Under the pieces are notes generated by a model. The model ran no database searches. It had not been told where the DNA came from and saw only the letters and a program-made list of their open reading frames with translations. A program made the position numbers and the translations under genes. A DNA stretch of 64,000 nt, from positions 4,650,001-4,714,000 of the forward strand of contig NZ_CP124681.1 in assembly GCF_029961765.1 (NCBI RefSeq), read 5' to 3'. The DNA is from Nocardioides sp. QY071. Its GTDB lineage: Bacteria > Actinomycetota > Actinomycetes > Propionibacteriales > Nocardioidaceae. Below are positions 30,664 through 37,823 of the stretch, piece after piece. The number at the start of each line of letters is the position of its first letter. Position 1 is the first letter of the stretch.

Positions 30664-33021
30664 ATGCGCGTCCTGATCACGGGAGTCGCCACCGAGGACG
30701 GGCGCGACGTCGCCCGCCTGCTGCTGGCCGCCGGCCACGAGGTCGTCGGAGTCGGGCAGCACCGCTACCTGGCCCCGGGCGTCGTCGTGGTCGCCGACGT
30801 CGACGCCGCCGGTTCGGTCGATGTCGTCGTGCACCTCGCCGGTGGCCCGCTCCCCGTCGCGCCCGGCACCCGGATCGTGCTCCCCGTCCCGCTCGGCGAG
30901 AGCTCTGCTGCAGCGGCCGCGCTGTCGTCCGCAGGAGCCGAGGTCGTGGTGGTCGAGGTCGCCCCGGTCGCCGGTCGCCGTACCGACCGGGCGGCGCTGC
31001 AGACCCTCGCGGACCTGCTCGGCAGCGGCTCGGCCGCGCTGCAGGTCGTGCACCACGACGACCTGAACCGTGCTCTGGTCGCCGTCGCCGTCGATGGCGC
31101 TCCCGGCCCCTTCGTGCTCGCCGCGCCCGGCACCGTCAGCGGCTCCGAAGCGCGCAGGCTGCTTCAGGTCGCCGGCGTGAAGCCCGCCGTACCCGGTGTC
31201 TCCGCCCGACCCGCCGCCCCGCTCGCCGAGAGCGCGGTGCCGGCCGGCTTCGGCTACGGCTGGACTGCCCGCGAGGCCGTGGAGGACCTCGCCCGCGGCC
31301 TGCGCGGCACCCGGATCACCAAGCGCGGCGCGGCGGTCGAGTCCGGCCGGTTCGGCCTGCCGACGTACGTCATCCCCAACAACCTGCCCGCCAGCGACGG
31401 CGGCTCGCTCGTGGCGGCGGCGTCGTCGGCCGAGTACCAGGGCGAGTTCGACACGCTGGTCGACCCGCGGCTCGCCGTACTGACGGCGACGAACACGTCC
31501 GAGGCGCTGCCCGGCCCGCTCACCCCGATGTCGCTGGACCTCCAGCTCGGTGCGCAGCGGATCTCCAACGAGGGCATGGGCCGGATGCTCGCCCTCGAGG
31601 GGGCGGCGCTGGAGCAGCAGACCAGCCTGGTGCTCGGCGTGCTCGGCCACTGCGTCTACATCAACGCCTCGGTCGGGGTGAACATCGTCGAGAACATGCC
31701 CGGCTGGGACGAGGCCACCGTCCGCAAGGACGTCTACGGCAACATCCCCGAGGAGGTCGTCTTCCGGCCCCAGGGCGGCCCGCCCATGCCGACCGGCCTC
31801 GCCAGCCGGATCGCCACCTTCACCGCGACCAGCCGGGTGATCGCCCGGGCGCGGAAGTTCAAGGAGGAGGCCGAGGCCGTGCACACCGCCGCGGCGGCCG
31901 AGAGCCTCACCGCCGAGCAGGTGGCCGCGTTGAGCGACGACCAGCTGCACACCCGCGCCCTGTTGTGGCGCGACCGTCTCGCCCACGCCTGGTCCGTCGC
32001 GTCGATCGGCGTGATGATGACCAGCGCCGCCGACGGGATCCACGAGCGGGGCAAGGAGCCCGAGCACGTCGCGGTCGACGTCGAGCTCCTCGAGTCGGCG
32101 CGCACCATGCTCGCCGTCGAGCGCCTCGCCGACGAGCTGCGCGGCGACGACCACCTGCTCAAGCTGGCCGGCGAGGGCGACGTCGAGGCGCTGCGCGCCG
32201 CGTCCCCGTCGTTCGCGGCCGCGCTCGACGCACAGCTCGCCGTCATGGGCCACCGCGGCCCCGGCGAGTGCGAGCTGGCGAACCCGTCCTTCTCCGACCG
32301 GCCGGCGCACCTGGTCGGCTCCGCCGCTGCGGCCGCCCTGCGGCCGGCTGCGTCGCGTGACGCGGCGCCGGTCATGAAGTCGCGCACCGGCAAGATGGCC
32401 GCCGGCGCGATCCTGGCCCGCGAGCGCGCCCGCGACGGCGTGGTCCGCTACACCCATGCCCTGCGGCTCGCCGTACGCGAGCGGGGTGGGCGGCTGGTCG
32501 CCGCGGGCCGGCTCTCGGCGGTGGACGACGCGTTCTACCTGACCCTGGACGAGCTGTTCGTCGACCCGGCCGGCCTCGAGGAGCGGGTCGCCCGGCGTCG
32601 TACCGAGCGGGTGCGGTTGCAGGGCATCCGGATGCCCGACGTCGTCGTCGGCACCTGGGCCCCCGAGGGCGTGCACGACGGCGTCGCGGTCGGCGACACC
32701 ATCGGCGGCATCGGCGTCAGCGCGGGCACCATCGAGGGCCGGGTCCGCGTCCTGCGCACCCCCGACGACGACATCGAGCCCGACGAGGTCCTCGTCGCGT
32801 CCGTCACCGACGTGGGCCACACCGCGATGTTCGGGTACGCCGCCGCCGTCGTCACCGACATCGGTGGCGCCGCCTCCCACGCCGCGATCGTGGCCCGCGA
32901 GTTCGGCATCCCCTGCGTCGTGGACACCAAGCACGCCTCCACCAGCCTCACCGACGGGATGCTCGTCCGCGTCGACGGCGCCGCCGGCACGGTCGAGGTG
33001 CTGGAGGCCGCCCGCGGGTGA
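30664..33021 (+). CDS. Rossmann-fold / phosphohistidine-swivel fusion (rifampicin phosphotransferase-like C-terminus)
   Basis: 785 residues with a rare architecture. Residues 1-110 read as an NAD-binding Rossmann/SDR fold (MRVLITGVATEDGRDVARLL). A long helical middle (about 270-670) includes LTATNTSEALPGPLTPMSLD and FGLPTYVIPN, similar to the substrate domain of rifampicin phosphotransferase and other PEP-utilising proteins. The C-terminal swivel has VTDIGGAASHAAIVAREFGI with phosphohistidine candidate His739 and ends at residue 785. There is no ATP-grasp domain, so it cannot phosphorylate itself; the PPDK-like protein at 26486 could be the donor. ATG at 30664 has GAGGAGGAGAG upstream. Confidence 0.82.
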   Translation: MRVLITGVATEDGRDVARLLLAAGHEVVGVGQHRYLAPGVVVVADVDAAGSVDVVVHLAGGPLPVAPGTRIVLPVPLGESSAAAAALSSAGAEVVVVEVAPVAGRRTDRAALQTLADLLGSGSAALQVVHHDDLNRALVAVAVDGAPGPFVLAAPGTVSGSEARRLLQVAGVKPAVPGVSARPAAPLAESAVPAGFGYGWTAREAVEDLARGLRGTRITKRGAAVESGRFGLPTYVIPNNLPASDGGSLVAAASSAEYQGEFDTLVDPRLAVLTATNTSEALPGPLTPMSLDLQLGAQRISNEGMGRMLALEGAALEQQTSLVLGVLGHCVYINASVGVNIVENMPGWDEATVRKDVYGNIPEEVVFRPQGGPPMPTGLASRIATFTATSRVIARARKFKEEAEAVHTAAAAESLTAEQVAALSDDQLHTRALLWRDRLAHAWSVASIGVMMTSAADGIHERGKEPEHVAVDVELLESARTMLAVERLADELRGDDHLLKLAGEGDVEALRAASPSFAAALDAQLAVMGHRGPGECELANPSFSDRPAHLVGSAAAAALRPAASRDAAPVMKSRTGKMAAGAILARERARDGVVRYTHALRLAVRERGGRLVAAGRLSAVDDAFYLTLDELFVDPAGLEERVARRRTERVRLQGIRMPDVVVGTWAPEGVHDGVAVGDTIGGIGVSAGTIEGRVRVLRTPDDDIEPDEVLVASVTDVGHTAMFGYAAAVVTDIGGAASHAAIVAREFGIPCVVDTKHASTSLTDGMLVRVDGAAGTVEVLEAARG

Positions 33022-33100
33022 GCTCGCGAACCCGCGGTCAGCGGCCGAAGGTCGAGGAGCGCCGACGAGCTCGCGCCGCGGAGCAAGCAAGGTCGTGGCG

Positions 33101-33176
33101 CGTCACGAGACCAGGCGAGGTGATGCCGGGACTGTCTGCGGACGGTTCCGGCATCACCTCGCGTCGTCTCGTGACG
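33101..33176. repeat. 32-bp inverted repeat between convergent genes
   Basis: Arms 33101-33132 and 33145-33176 match in 29 of 32 positions (CGTCACGAGAC at the outer ends), with a 12-nt loop. It lies between the stop of the phosphohistidine fusion gene and the stop of the convergent SDR gene and probably terminates one or both transcripts. The remainder of 33022-33268 has no gene. Confidence 0.7.
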
Positions 33177-33210
33177 GTTGCTGCGCAACCTCCTCGACGT
33201 CCGGAGCGAG

Positions 33211-33243
33211 AAGCCCCCGGACGCTCGATGCATCCGGGGGCTT
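33211..33243 (-). terminator. Hairpin terminator after the SDR gene
   Basis: Perfect 11-bp stem AAGCCCCCGGA/TCCGGGGGCTT (33211-33221 with 33233-33243) and 11-nt loop, 25 nt past the stop of the SDR gene on the minus strand. It resembles a classical GC-rich actinobacterial terminator without a long U-tract. Confidence 0.75.
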
Positions 33244-33268
33244 CGTCGTACGGCGGGCGAGGGGGTGG

Positions 33269-34087
33269 CTACTTCACGTCCTTCTTGAACAGCGCGGTGA
33301 TGACCTTCTGGTAGCCCGGGCCCATGACCCGCGGCAGGACGGCCATGAACTTGGCGTCGTTGCCGCACAGGATCTGCGCCTTGTCCTTGCGGATGCCCTT
33401 GATGATGATGTCGGCGCACTCCTCGACCGTCATCTTGGCGATCCGGTCGAAGTTCGCGGCGAGCTGGGCGACGTCGCGGTCGCCGCCGGCGCGGGCCTTC
33501 TTGGCGATGTCGGTGCGGATCGAGCCGGGGTGGACGCTGCTGACGCCCACCTTGTGCTCGTACATCCTCATCTCCTGGCGCAGCGAGTCCGTGAACGCGC
33601 GGACCGCGAACTTGGTGGCGTTGTAGCCGCTCTGCGTCGGGCAGGCGACCAGGCCGAACATGCTGGAGATGTTGGCGATGTGGCCGTCGCCGGAGGCGAT
33701 GACGTGCGGCAGGAACGCCTTGGTGCCGTGTACGACGCCCCAGAAGTTGATGTTGACGATCCAGTCGAGGTCGTCCCAGCTGACCTCGTCGACGCTGGCG
33801 ACCAGCGAGACACCGGCGTTGTTGATGACGACGTTGACCTTGCCGAAGTCGGCCACGACCTCGTCGGCGTGCTTGATGACCGCGTTGCGGTCGGTGACGT
33901 CGACCTCGTACGCGCGGGCCTCGGCGCCGGCCTTGCGGCACAGCTCGGCGGTCTCCTCGACGTTGGCGATGCTGCGTCCGGACACAGCCAGCCGGGCACC
34001 CTCGCGGGCGAGCTGGACCGCGAGCTCGCGGCCGATGCCGGCGCCGGCGCCGGTGATGACGACGACCTTGCCGTTGAAGTCCTTCAT
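33269..34087 (-). CDS. Short-chain dehydrogenase/reductase
   Basis: 272 residues. TGAGAGIGRELAVQLAREG with VSGRS (cofactor site), NNAGVSLVASVDEV, catalytic Ser in IANISSMFGLVACPTQ and the active-site YNATK. The C-terminal third is unusual for small SDRs (DIAKKARAGGDRDVAQLAAN ... ITALFKKDVK) and is typical of the acetoin-dehydrogenase/CreC-like actinobacterial group. The start is the ATG at 34087 (MKDFNGKVVV); 38 nt separate it from the next SDR stop, so they are likely one operon. Substrate unknown. Confidence 0.9.
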   Translation of the reverse strand: MKDFNGKVVVITGAGAGIGRELAVQLAREGARLAVSGRSIANVEETAELCRKAGAEARAYEVDVTDRNAVIKHADEVVADFGKVNVVINNAGVSLVASVDEVSWDDLDWIVNINFWGVVHGTKAFLPHVIASGDGHIANISSMFGLVACPTQSGYNATKFAVRAFTDSLRQEMRMYEHKVGVSSVHPGSIRTDIAKKARAGGDRDVAQLAANFDRIAKMTVEECADIIIKGIRKDKAQILCGNDAKFMAVLPRVMGPGYQKVITALFKKDVK

Positions 34088-34125
34088 GGGTGTCTCTCCT
34101 TGTCGGTGCGCTCGGCGGCGGGTGC

Positions 34126-34914
34126 CTAGAGCGAGGTGAAGCCGCCGTCGGCGACGAACTCGGATCCGGTGCTGTAGCTGGACTCGTCGGAGATCAGGAA
34201 CAGCACGAGGTTGGCGATCTCGACCGCCTCTGCCTGGCGGGCCAGGGGCTGGTGCTGGGCGCCCTCGTGCGACCGCGCGGAGTTGGCGGTCATCTCGGAG
34301 CGGGTGAAGCCCGGGTGCACGGAGTTGACCCGGATGTTGTCGGGGCCGAGCTCCTGGGCCGCGGTCTTGGTCATGCCGCGCACGGCCCACTTCGAGGCGA
34401 CGTACCCGATGATCCGCGAGTACGCGATCAGGCCGCCGGTCGAGGAGATGTTGACGATCGAGCCGCCCACGCCGGCCGCGGAGGCCCTGCGCAGCGAGGG
34501 GATCGCGGCCTTCATGCCGAGGAAGACGCCGACCTGGTTGACGTCGATGACGCGGCGGTAGTCCGCCTCGCTGTGCTGCTCGATGGGGTCGACGTGCACG
34601 ATGCCGGCGTTGTTGACCAGGCCGGACACCGGCCCGAAGGCCGCCTCCGCCTCGGCGATCGCCCGCTCCCAGCCGTCCTCGCTGGTCACGTCGAGGGCGA
34701 CGTACGACGCCCGGTCGCCGAGCTCGTCGGCGAGCGCCTTGCCCTCGGCCTCCAGGACGTCGGCGATGACCACCCGCGCGCCCTCCTGCACGAGCCGGCG
34801 GACGCACGCGGCACCGATGCCACGCGAGCCGCCGGTGACGATGACGACCTTGTCGGCGACGCGGCCGGAAGCGGGATCGGGGGCAGGTGCGGACTGGCTT
34901 GTGATGGAGGTCAT
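34126..34914 (-). CDS. Short-chain dehydrogenase, 3-oxoacyl-reductase/HSD type
   Basis: 262 residues. TGGSRGIGAACVRRLVQEG with VVIADVLEAEG (NAD-type acidic residue), NNAGIVHVDPIEQHSEADY, catalytic IVNISSTGGLIAYSRIIGYVASK with YVASK, and a C-terminal YSTGSEFVADGG as in the SDR at 27934. The N-terminal extension MTSITSQSAPAPDPASG is flexible. It diverges from kshA over an island operator centred 49 nt upstream of its ATG. Confidence 0.9.
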   Translation of the reverse strand: MTSITSQSAPAPDPASGRVADKVVIVTGGSRGIGAACVRRLVQEGARVVIADVLEAEGKALADELGDRASYVALDVTSEDGWERAIAEAEAAFGPVSGLVNNAGIVHVDPIEQHSEADYRRVIDVNQVGVFLGMKAAIPSLRRASAAGVGGSIVNISSTGGLIAYSRIIGYVASKWAVRGMTKTAAQELGPDNIRVNSVHPGFTRSEMTANSARSHEGAQHQPLARQAEAVEIANLVLFLISDESSYSTGSEFVADGGFTSL

Positions 34915-34955
34915 GACGGTAGGGAAGCCCCGCCGTCGACGCACTCGGCCGGGGA

Positions 34956-34970
34956 TCCCGATCAGCGGGA
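34956..34970. promoter_or_regulatory. Island operator site 5, TCCCGATCAGCGGGA
   Basis: Exact reverse complement of sites 1 and 3. It lies in the 162-bp divergent region between the SDR operon and kshA, centred about 49 nt from the SDR start and 114 nt from the kshA start. Confidence 0.65.
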
Positions 34971-35076
34971 CCTTCGTGCCCAGACGGGTTCGCCGTCCAT
35001 AACGTCCCAGCATCGGCAGGGCTCTCCGTCCCCGCCCCACGAGCTCATGACCCAGCCCCACCACGAGGAGATCGAG

Positions 35077-36279
35077 ATGACTGCGGTGCAGAACAGCACG
35101 GGCGCCGACGAGGTCCGCCACATCGAGTTCGAGGCCGCCCCCGCCCGGTTCGCCCGCGGCTGGCACTGCATCGGTCTCGAGAAGGAGTTCCGCGACGGAA
35201 GGCCGCACTCGATCCAGGCGTTCGGCACCAAGCTCGTCGTGTGGGCCGACAGCCAGGGCGACATCAAGGTCCTCGACGCGTACTGCCGCCACATGGGCGG
35301 CGACCTGTCGCAGGGATCGATCAAGGGCGACGAGGTCGCCTGCCCGTTCCACGACTGGCGCTGGGGCGGCGACGGCCGCTGCAAGCAGATCCCGTACTCG
35401 CGGCGGGTCCCGCTGCGTGCCCGCACCCGCACCTGGCACGCGATGACGCAGGACGGCCTGGTCTTCGTGTGGCACGACCACGAGGGCAAGGCACCGATCC
35501 CCGAGCAGGCCATCCCGCTCATCGACGGCGGCCCGTCCGACCCGACCTGGACCGACTGGGCGTGGGCGAGCACGATCGTCAACACGAACTGCCGCGAGAT
35601 CATCGACAACGTCGTGGACATGGCGCACTTCTTCTACGTGCACCACGCGTTCCCGACGTACTTCAAGAACACCTTCGAGGGTCACACGGCGACCCAGCTG
35701 CAGAAGGGCGTCAACCGCGACGACATGCGGCCCGCCGAGGTCGCCATCGGCGCCCCGAAGCGCCTGGGCAACACGTCGGTGGCGACGTACCACGGCCCGT
35801 CGTTCATGATCGACGACCTGATCTACCACTACGAGCACGGCGACACCCGCACCGTGCTGATCAACTGCCACTACCCGATCGACGAGAACTCCTTCATGCT
35901 GCTCTACGGCATCAGCATGGAGCGCCCCGAGGTCGAGGACGACGACCCGGCCGCCGCCGAGGCGCTGGCCGCGAAGATGGTCGCCACGGTCCGCCTCGGC
36001 TTCGAGCAGGACGTCGAGATCTGGAAGAACAAGACCCGGATCGACAACCCGCTGCTGTGCGAGGAGGACGGCCCGGTCTACCAGCTGCGCCGCTGGTACG
36101 AGCAGTTCTACGTCGACGCCGACCAGGTCACCCCCGAGATGACCGAGCGCTTCGAGTTCGAGCTCGACACCACCAAGCCGGTCGAGGCCTGGAAGCGCGA
36201 GGTCGAGGAGAACCTCGCCCGCCGCGCCGAGGCCGCCGCCGAGTCTGCCGCAGCGGTCCCCCAGCCCCAGGACGCCTGA
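35077..36279 (+). CDS. kshA: Rieske oxygenase, 3-ketosteroid 9alpha-monooxygenase (KshA) type
   Basis: 400 residues, very close to known KshA sequences by eye: FARGWHCIGL, YCRHMGGDLSQGSIKGDEVACP and FHDWRWGGDGRCKQIPYSRR. The Rieske cluster ligands are Cys70/His72 and Cys89/His92. The mononuclear iron site uses Asp181, His184 and His189 (in NVVDMAHFFYVHHAFP), with a carboxylate from the C-terminal region. KshA hydroxylates C9 of 3-ketosteroids, leading to ring B opening together with KstD. The reductase KshB is not in the window. ATG at 35077 with GAGGAGATCGAG upstream. First gene of a two-gene unit. Confidence 0.93.
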   Translation: MTAVQNSTGADEVRHIEFEAAPARFARGWHCIGLEKEFRDGRPHSIQAFGTKLVVWADSQGDIKVLDAYCRHMGGDLSQGSIKGDEVACPFHDWRWGGDGRCKQIPYSRRVPLRARTRTWHAMTQDGLVFVWHDHEGKAPIPEQAIPLIDGGPSDPTWTDWAWASTIVNTNCREIIDNVVDMAHFFYVHHAFPTYFKNTFEGHTATQLQKGVNRDDMRPAEVAIGAPKRLGNTSVATYHGPSFMIDDLIYHYEHGDTRTVLINCHYPIDENSFMLLYGISMERPEVEDDDPAAAEALAAKMVATVRLGFEQDVEIWKNKTRIDNPLLCEEDGPVYQLRRWYEQFYVDADQVTPEMTERFEFELDTTKPVEAWKREVEENLARRAEAAAESAAAVPQPQDA

Positions 36280-36545
36280 TGGGCGTGCGGCCGGACAACC
36301 GGCTGGCCGAGGCCCCGATGCACCCGCTGACGTGCACGTCGTGCGCCGCGCGTGTGCTGGTCCGCAAGGCCAGCTGGCAGCAGACCTCCGTCCAGTGGTC
36401 CGACGAGGCGATGGCCGCCTGCACCTCCTGGTCCCCCGGCTCCGCCATCAAGGGACTGCCGCCGGTCTGCGACCGGCTGCGCGAGAGCATCGGCCAGGCG
36501 GTCGTCGACGGCACGCTGCCGGTGCTGGCCCCGGAGGACGACTGA
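36279..36545 (+). CDS. Small cysteine-containing protein coupled to kshA
   Basis: 88 residues. It begins MGVRPDNRLAEAPMHPLTC and carries CxxC (TCTSCAARVLV), then isolated Cys in MAACTSW and LPPVCDRL. Four cysteines could bind a metal or cluster. The ATG overlaps the kshA stop by one base (TGATG), a strong sign of coupled translation. I do not recognise the family; it may assist the oxygenase as a maturation or electron-transfer helper. The 3' end is 9 nt from the end of the convergent merR gene. Confidence 0.8.
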   Translation: MGVRPDNRLAEAPMHPLTCTSCAARVLVRKASWQQTSVQWSDEAMAACTSWSPGSAIKGLPPVCDRLRESIGQAVVDGTLPVLAPEDD

Positions 36546-36554
36546 CCCGACCGG

Positions 36555-37457
36555 TCAGACCAGCCGGTCGACGTACGCCACGACCCGGTTGAAGAGGGCG
36601 GTGACCGCGACCGGCGTGGTGATCCGCGAGGCCGGCGGCTCGGCGAGGTCGTGGAGGAGCGGGATCGCCTCGGCCACTCCCGCGCCGGCTGCCACGCCTG
36701 CCGCGACCCGGGCGGCGTCCCGCACGGCGACCGGGTCGACCGTCCACACCGCCTCGAAGACCCGCTCCCGGTCCGGTACGCCGGACTGCCCGGGCAGCTC
36801 CCACGCCGACAGGCACGCCGGGGAGTCCAGCGCGTCGCAGACGACCGCCCACTCGCGGCGCATCGGGGCGTCGGCTGCCAGGTCCACCCGCACCGGCCCG
36901 CGGTCCGCGCGGGCCCCGGGGTCCCACTCGTCGGCGAAGACCATCGCCGAGCGAGCGACCCGGGACAGCTCGGCCCAGCGTCCGGCTGAGGCCTCGTAGA
37001 ACCTGCCGCGCTGGAAGGCGCCGAAGAGCACCGGATGGTCGGCGACCGCACAGCACTCGTCCTCGATCGCCCACGACAGCGCGATGAGCGTGGACTTCCG
37101 CAGCCGGTGCACCGCCAGCGTGGGGTGCCGCCGCCGCAGCTCCGCGAAGATCGACGGGGTCGCCGGCGCAGCGCTCGCCGCGGACTCGGCGATGGCCACC
37201 TCGAGCCGGACGCCGGCGGCCTTGCGCCGCAGGACCTGTCGGACGAGGTCGACGTCGTCCTCCGTGTAGCGGCGATGCCCGCTGGCCAGGCGGCGCGCCT
37301 CGGGGAACCCGTGCCGGGACTCCCACATCCGCAGCACGGCCGTGCTCACGCCCGCGCGGCGCGCGAGGTCGCCGATGGTCAGCTCGCCCTCGCGGCCCTC
37401 CTCGTCCGCGACGCCCGAGCCTGCCGGGGGTTGCGTCGCGTCGAGGTCCTGGTCCAT
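36555..37457 (-). CDS. MerR-family regulator with DICT sensory domain
   Basis: 300 residues from the chosen ATG at 37457. The N-terminal MerR helix-turn-helix reads TIGDLARRAGVSTAVLRMWE followed by SRHGFPEARRLASGHRRY. The second half is a DICT domain (STLIALSWAIEDECCAVADH, PVLFGAFQRGRFYEASAGRW), a module thought to sense light or redox-related signals. The start is supported by TAGGCT 6 nt upstream, giving a leaderless mRNA; the in-frame ATG at 37463 would abut that box. It diverges from a small operon of sigma-like, FAD oxidoreductase, NAD epimerase and CPBP genes, and probably controls it. Confidence 0.88.
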   Translation of the reverse strand: MDQDLDATQPPAGSGVADEEGREGELTIGDLARRAGVSTAVLRMWESRHGFPEARRLASGHRRYTEDDVDLVRQVLRRKAAGVRLEVAIAESAASAAPATPSIFAELRRRHPTLAVHRLRKSTLIALSWAIEDECCAVADHPVLFGAFQRGRFYEASAGRWAELSRVARSAMVFADEWDPGARADRGPVRVDLAADAPMRREWAVVCDALDSPACLSAWELPGQSGVPDRERVFEAVWTVDPVAVRDAARVAAGVAAGAGVAEAIPLLHDLAEPPASRITTPVAVTALFNRVVAYVDRLV

Positions 37458-37463
37458 GCTCAT

Positions 37464-37517
37464 AGCCTAATCTTAAACAGATTGTTGATGTTCTTGTTTA
37501 GGTCAAGGGGAGATCCG
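37464..37517. promoter_or_regulatory. AT-rich divergent promoter of merR and the sigma-like operon
   Basis: This 54-bp region is strikingly AT-rich for the window. It contains the merR -10 (TAGGCT on the minus strand, 37464-37469) and an inverted TTAAACA/TGTTTAG pair about 15 nt apart, a plausible MerR binding dyad. The plus-strand gene has AGGGGAG as ribosome binding site. Confidence 0.55.
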
Positions 37518-37823
37518 ATGAGCAAGGCGAACCCGTCCGACGCCGACCTGCGGCGCCTCCTCGTGCGCGCCGCGACCGGCGATGTCGAGGCCTTCCTCGA
37601 CTTCTACGACGCGACCTGCGCCGTCACCTGGCGCCTGGAGCTGTGCCGCCACGGCGACCCCGCACTCGCGAAGGACTCGACGACCAGGAGGTACGTCGGC
37701 GCCTGGCTGCACGCCGCCGCTCAGGCCGGGTCGGGGCTGAGCGCGCGGGCGTGGTTGCTGAGCCTGTCGCCGGACCTGATGCCGCCCCTGTCCCGGACCG
37801 ACGCCCTCCCGGTCGGCGCGTGA
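37518..37823 (+). CDS. ECF-sigma-like protein with region 2 only
   Basis: 101 residues. LRRLLVRAATGDVEAFLDFYDATC and SARAWLLSLSPD correspond by eye to the beginning and end of region 2 of ECF sigma factors (GDexAFaaLYDrt...ArAWLltlA). The promoter-binding region 4 is absent and the intervening part is weak. It could be a degenerate sigma factor, an adaptor, or a recent truncation. The ATG has AGGGGAG upstream. It is the first gene of an operon (TGATG overlap with the next) opposite a MerR-DICT gene, an order seen in light- or stress-controlled loci. Confidence 0.7.
   Translation: MSKANPSDADLRRLLVRAATGDVEAFLDFYDATCAVTWRLELCRHGDPALAKDSTTRRYVGAWLHAAAQAGSGLSARAWLLSLSPDLMPPLSRTDALPVGA

Noticed and set aside
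30436..33090. 884-residue open frame on the minus strand
   Set aside because: It is the antisense shadow of the phosphohistidine fusion gene; its composition is a low-complexity mix of Arg/Gly/His, it has no domain motif, and the plus-strand frame carries clear family motifs and a good ribosome binding site.
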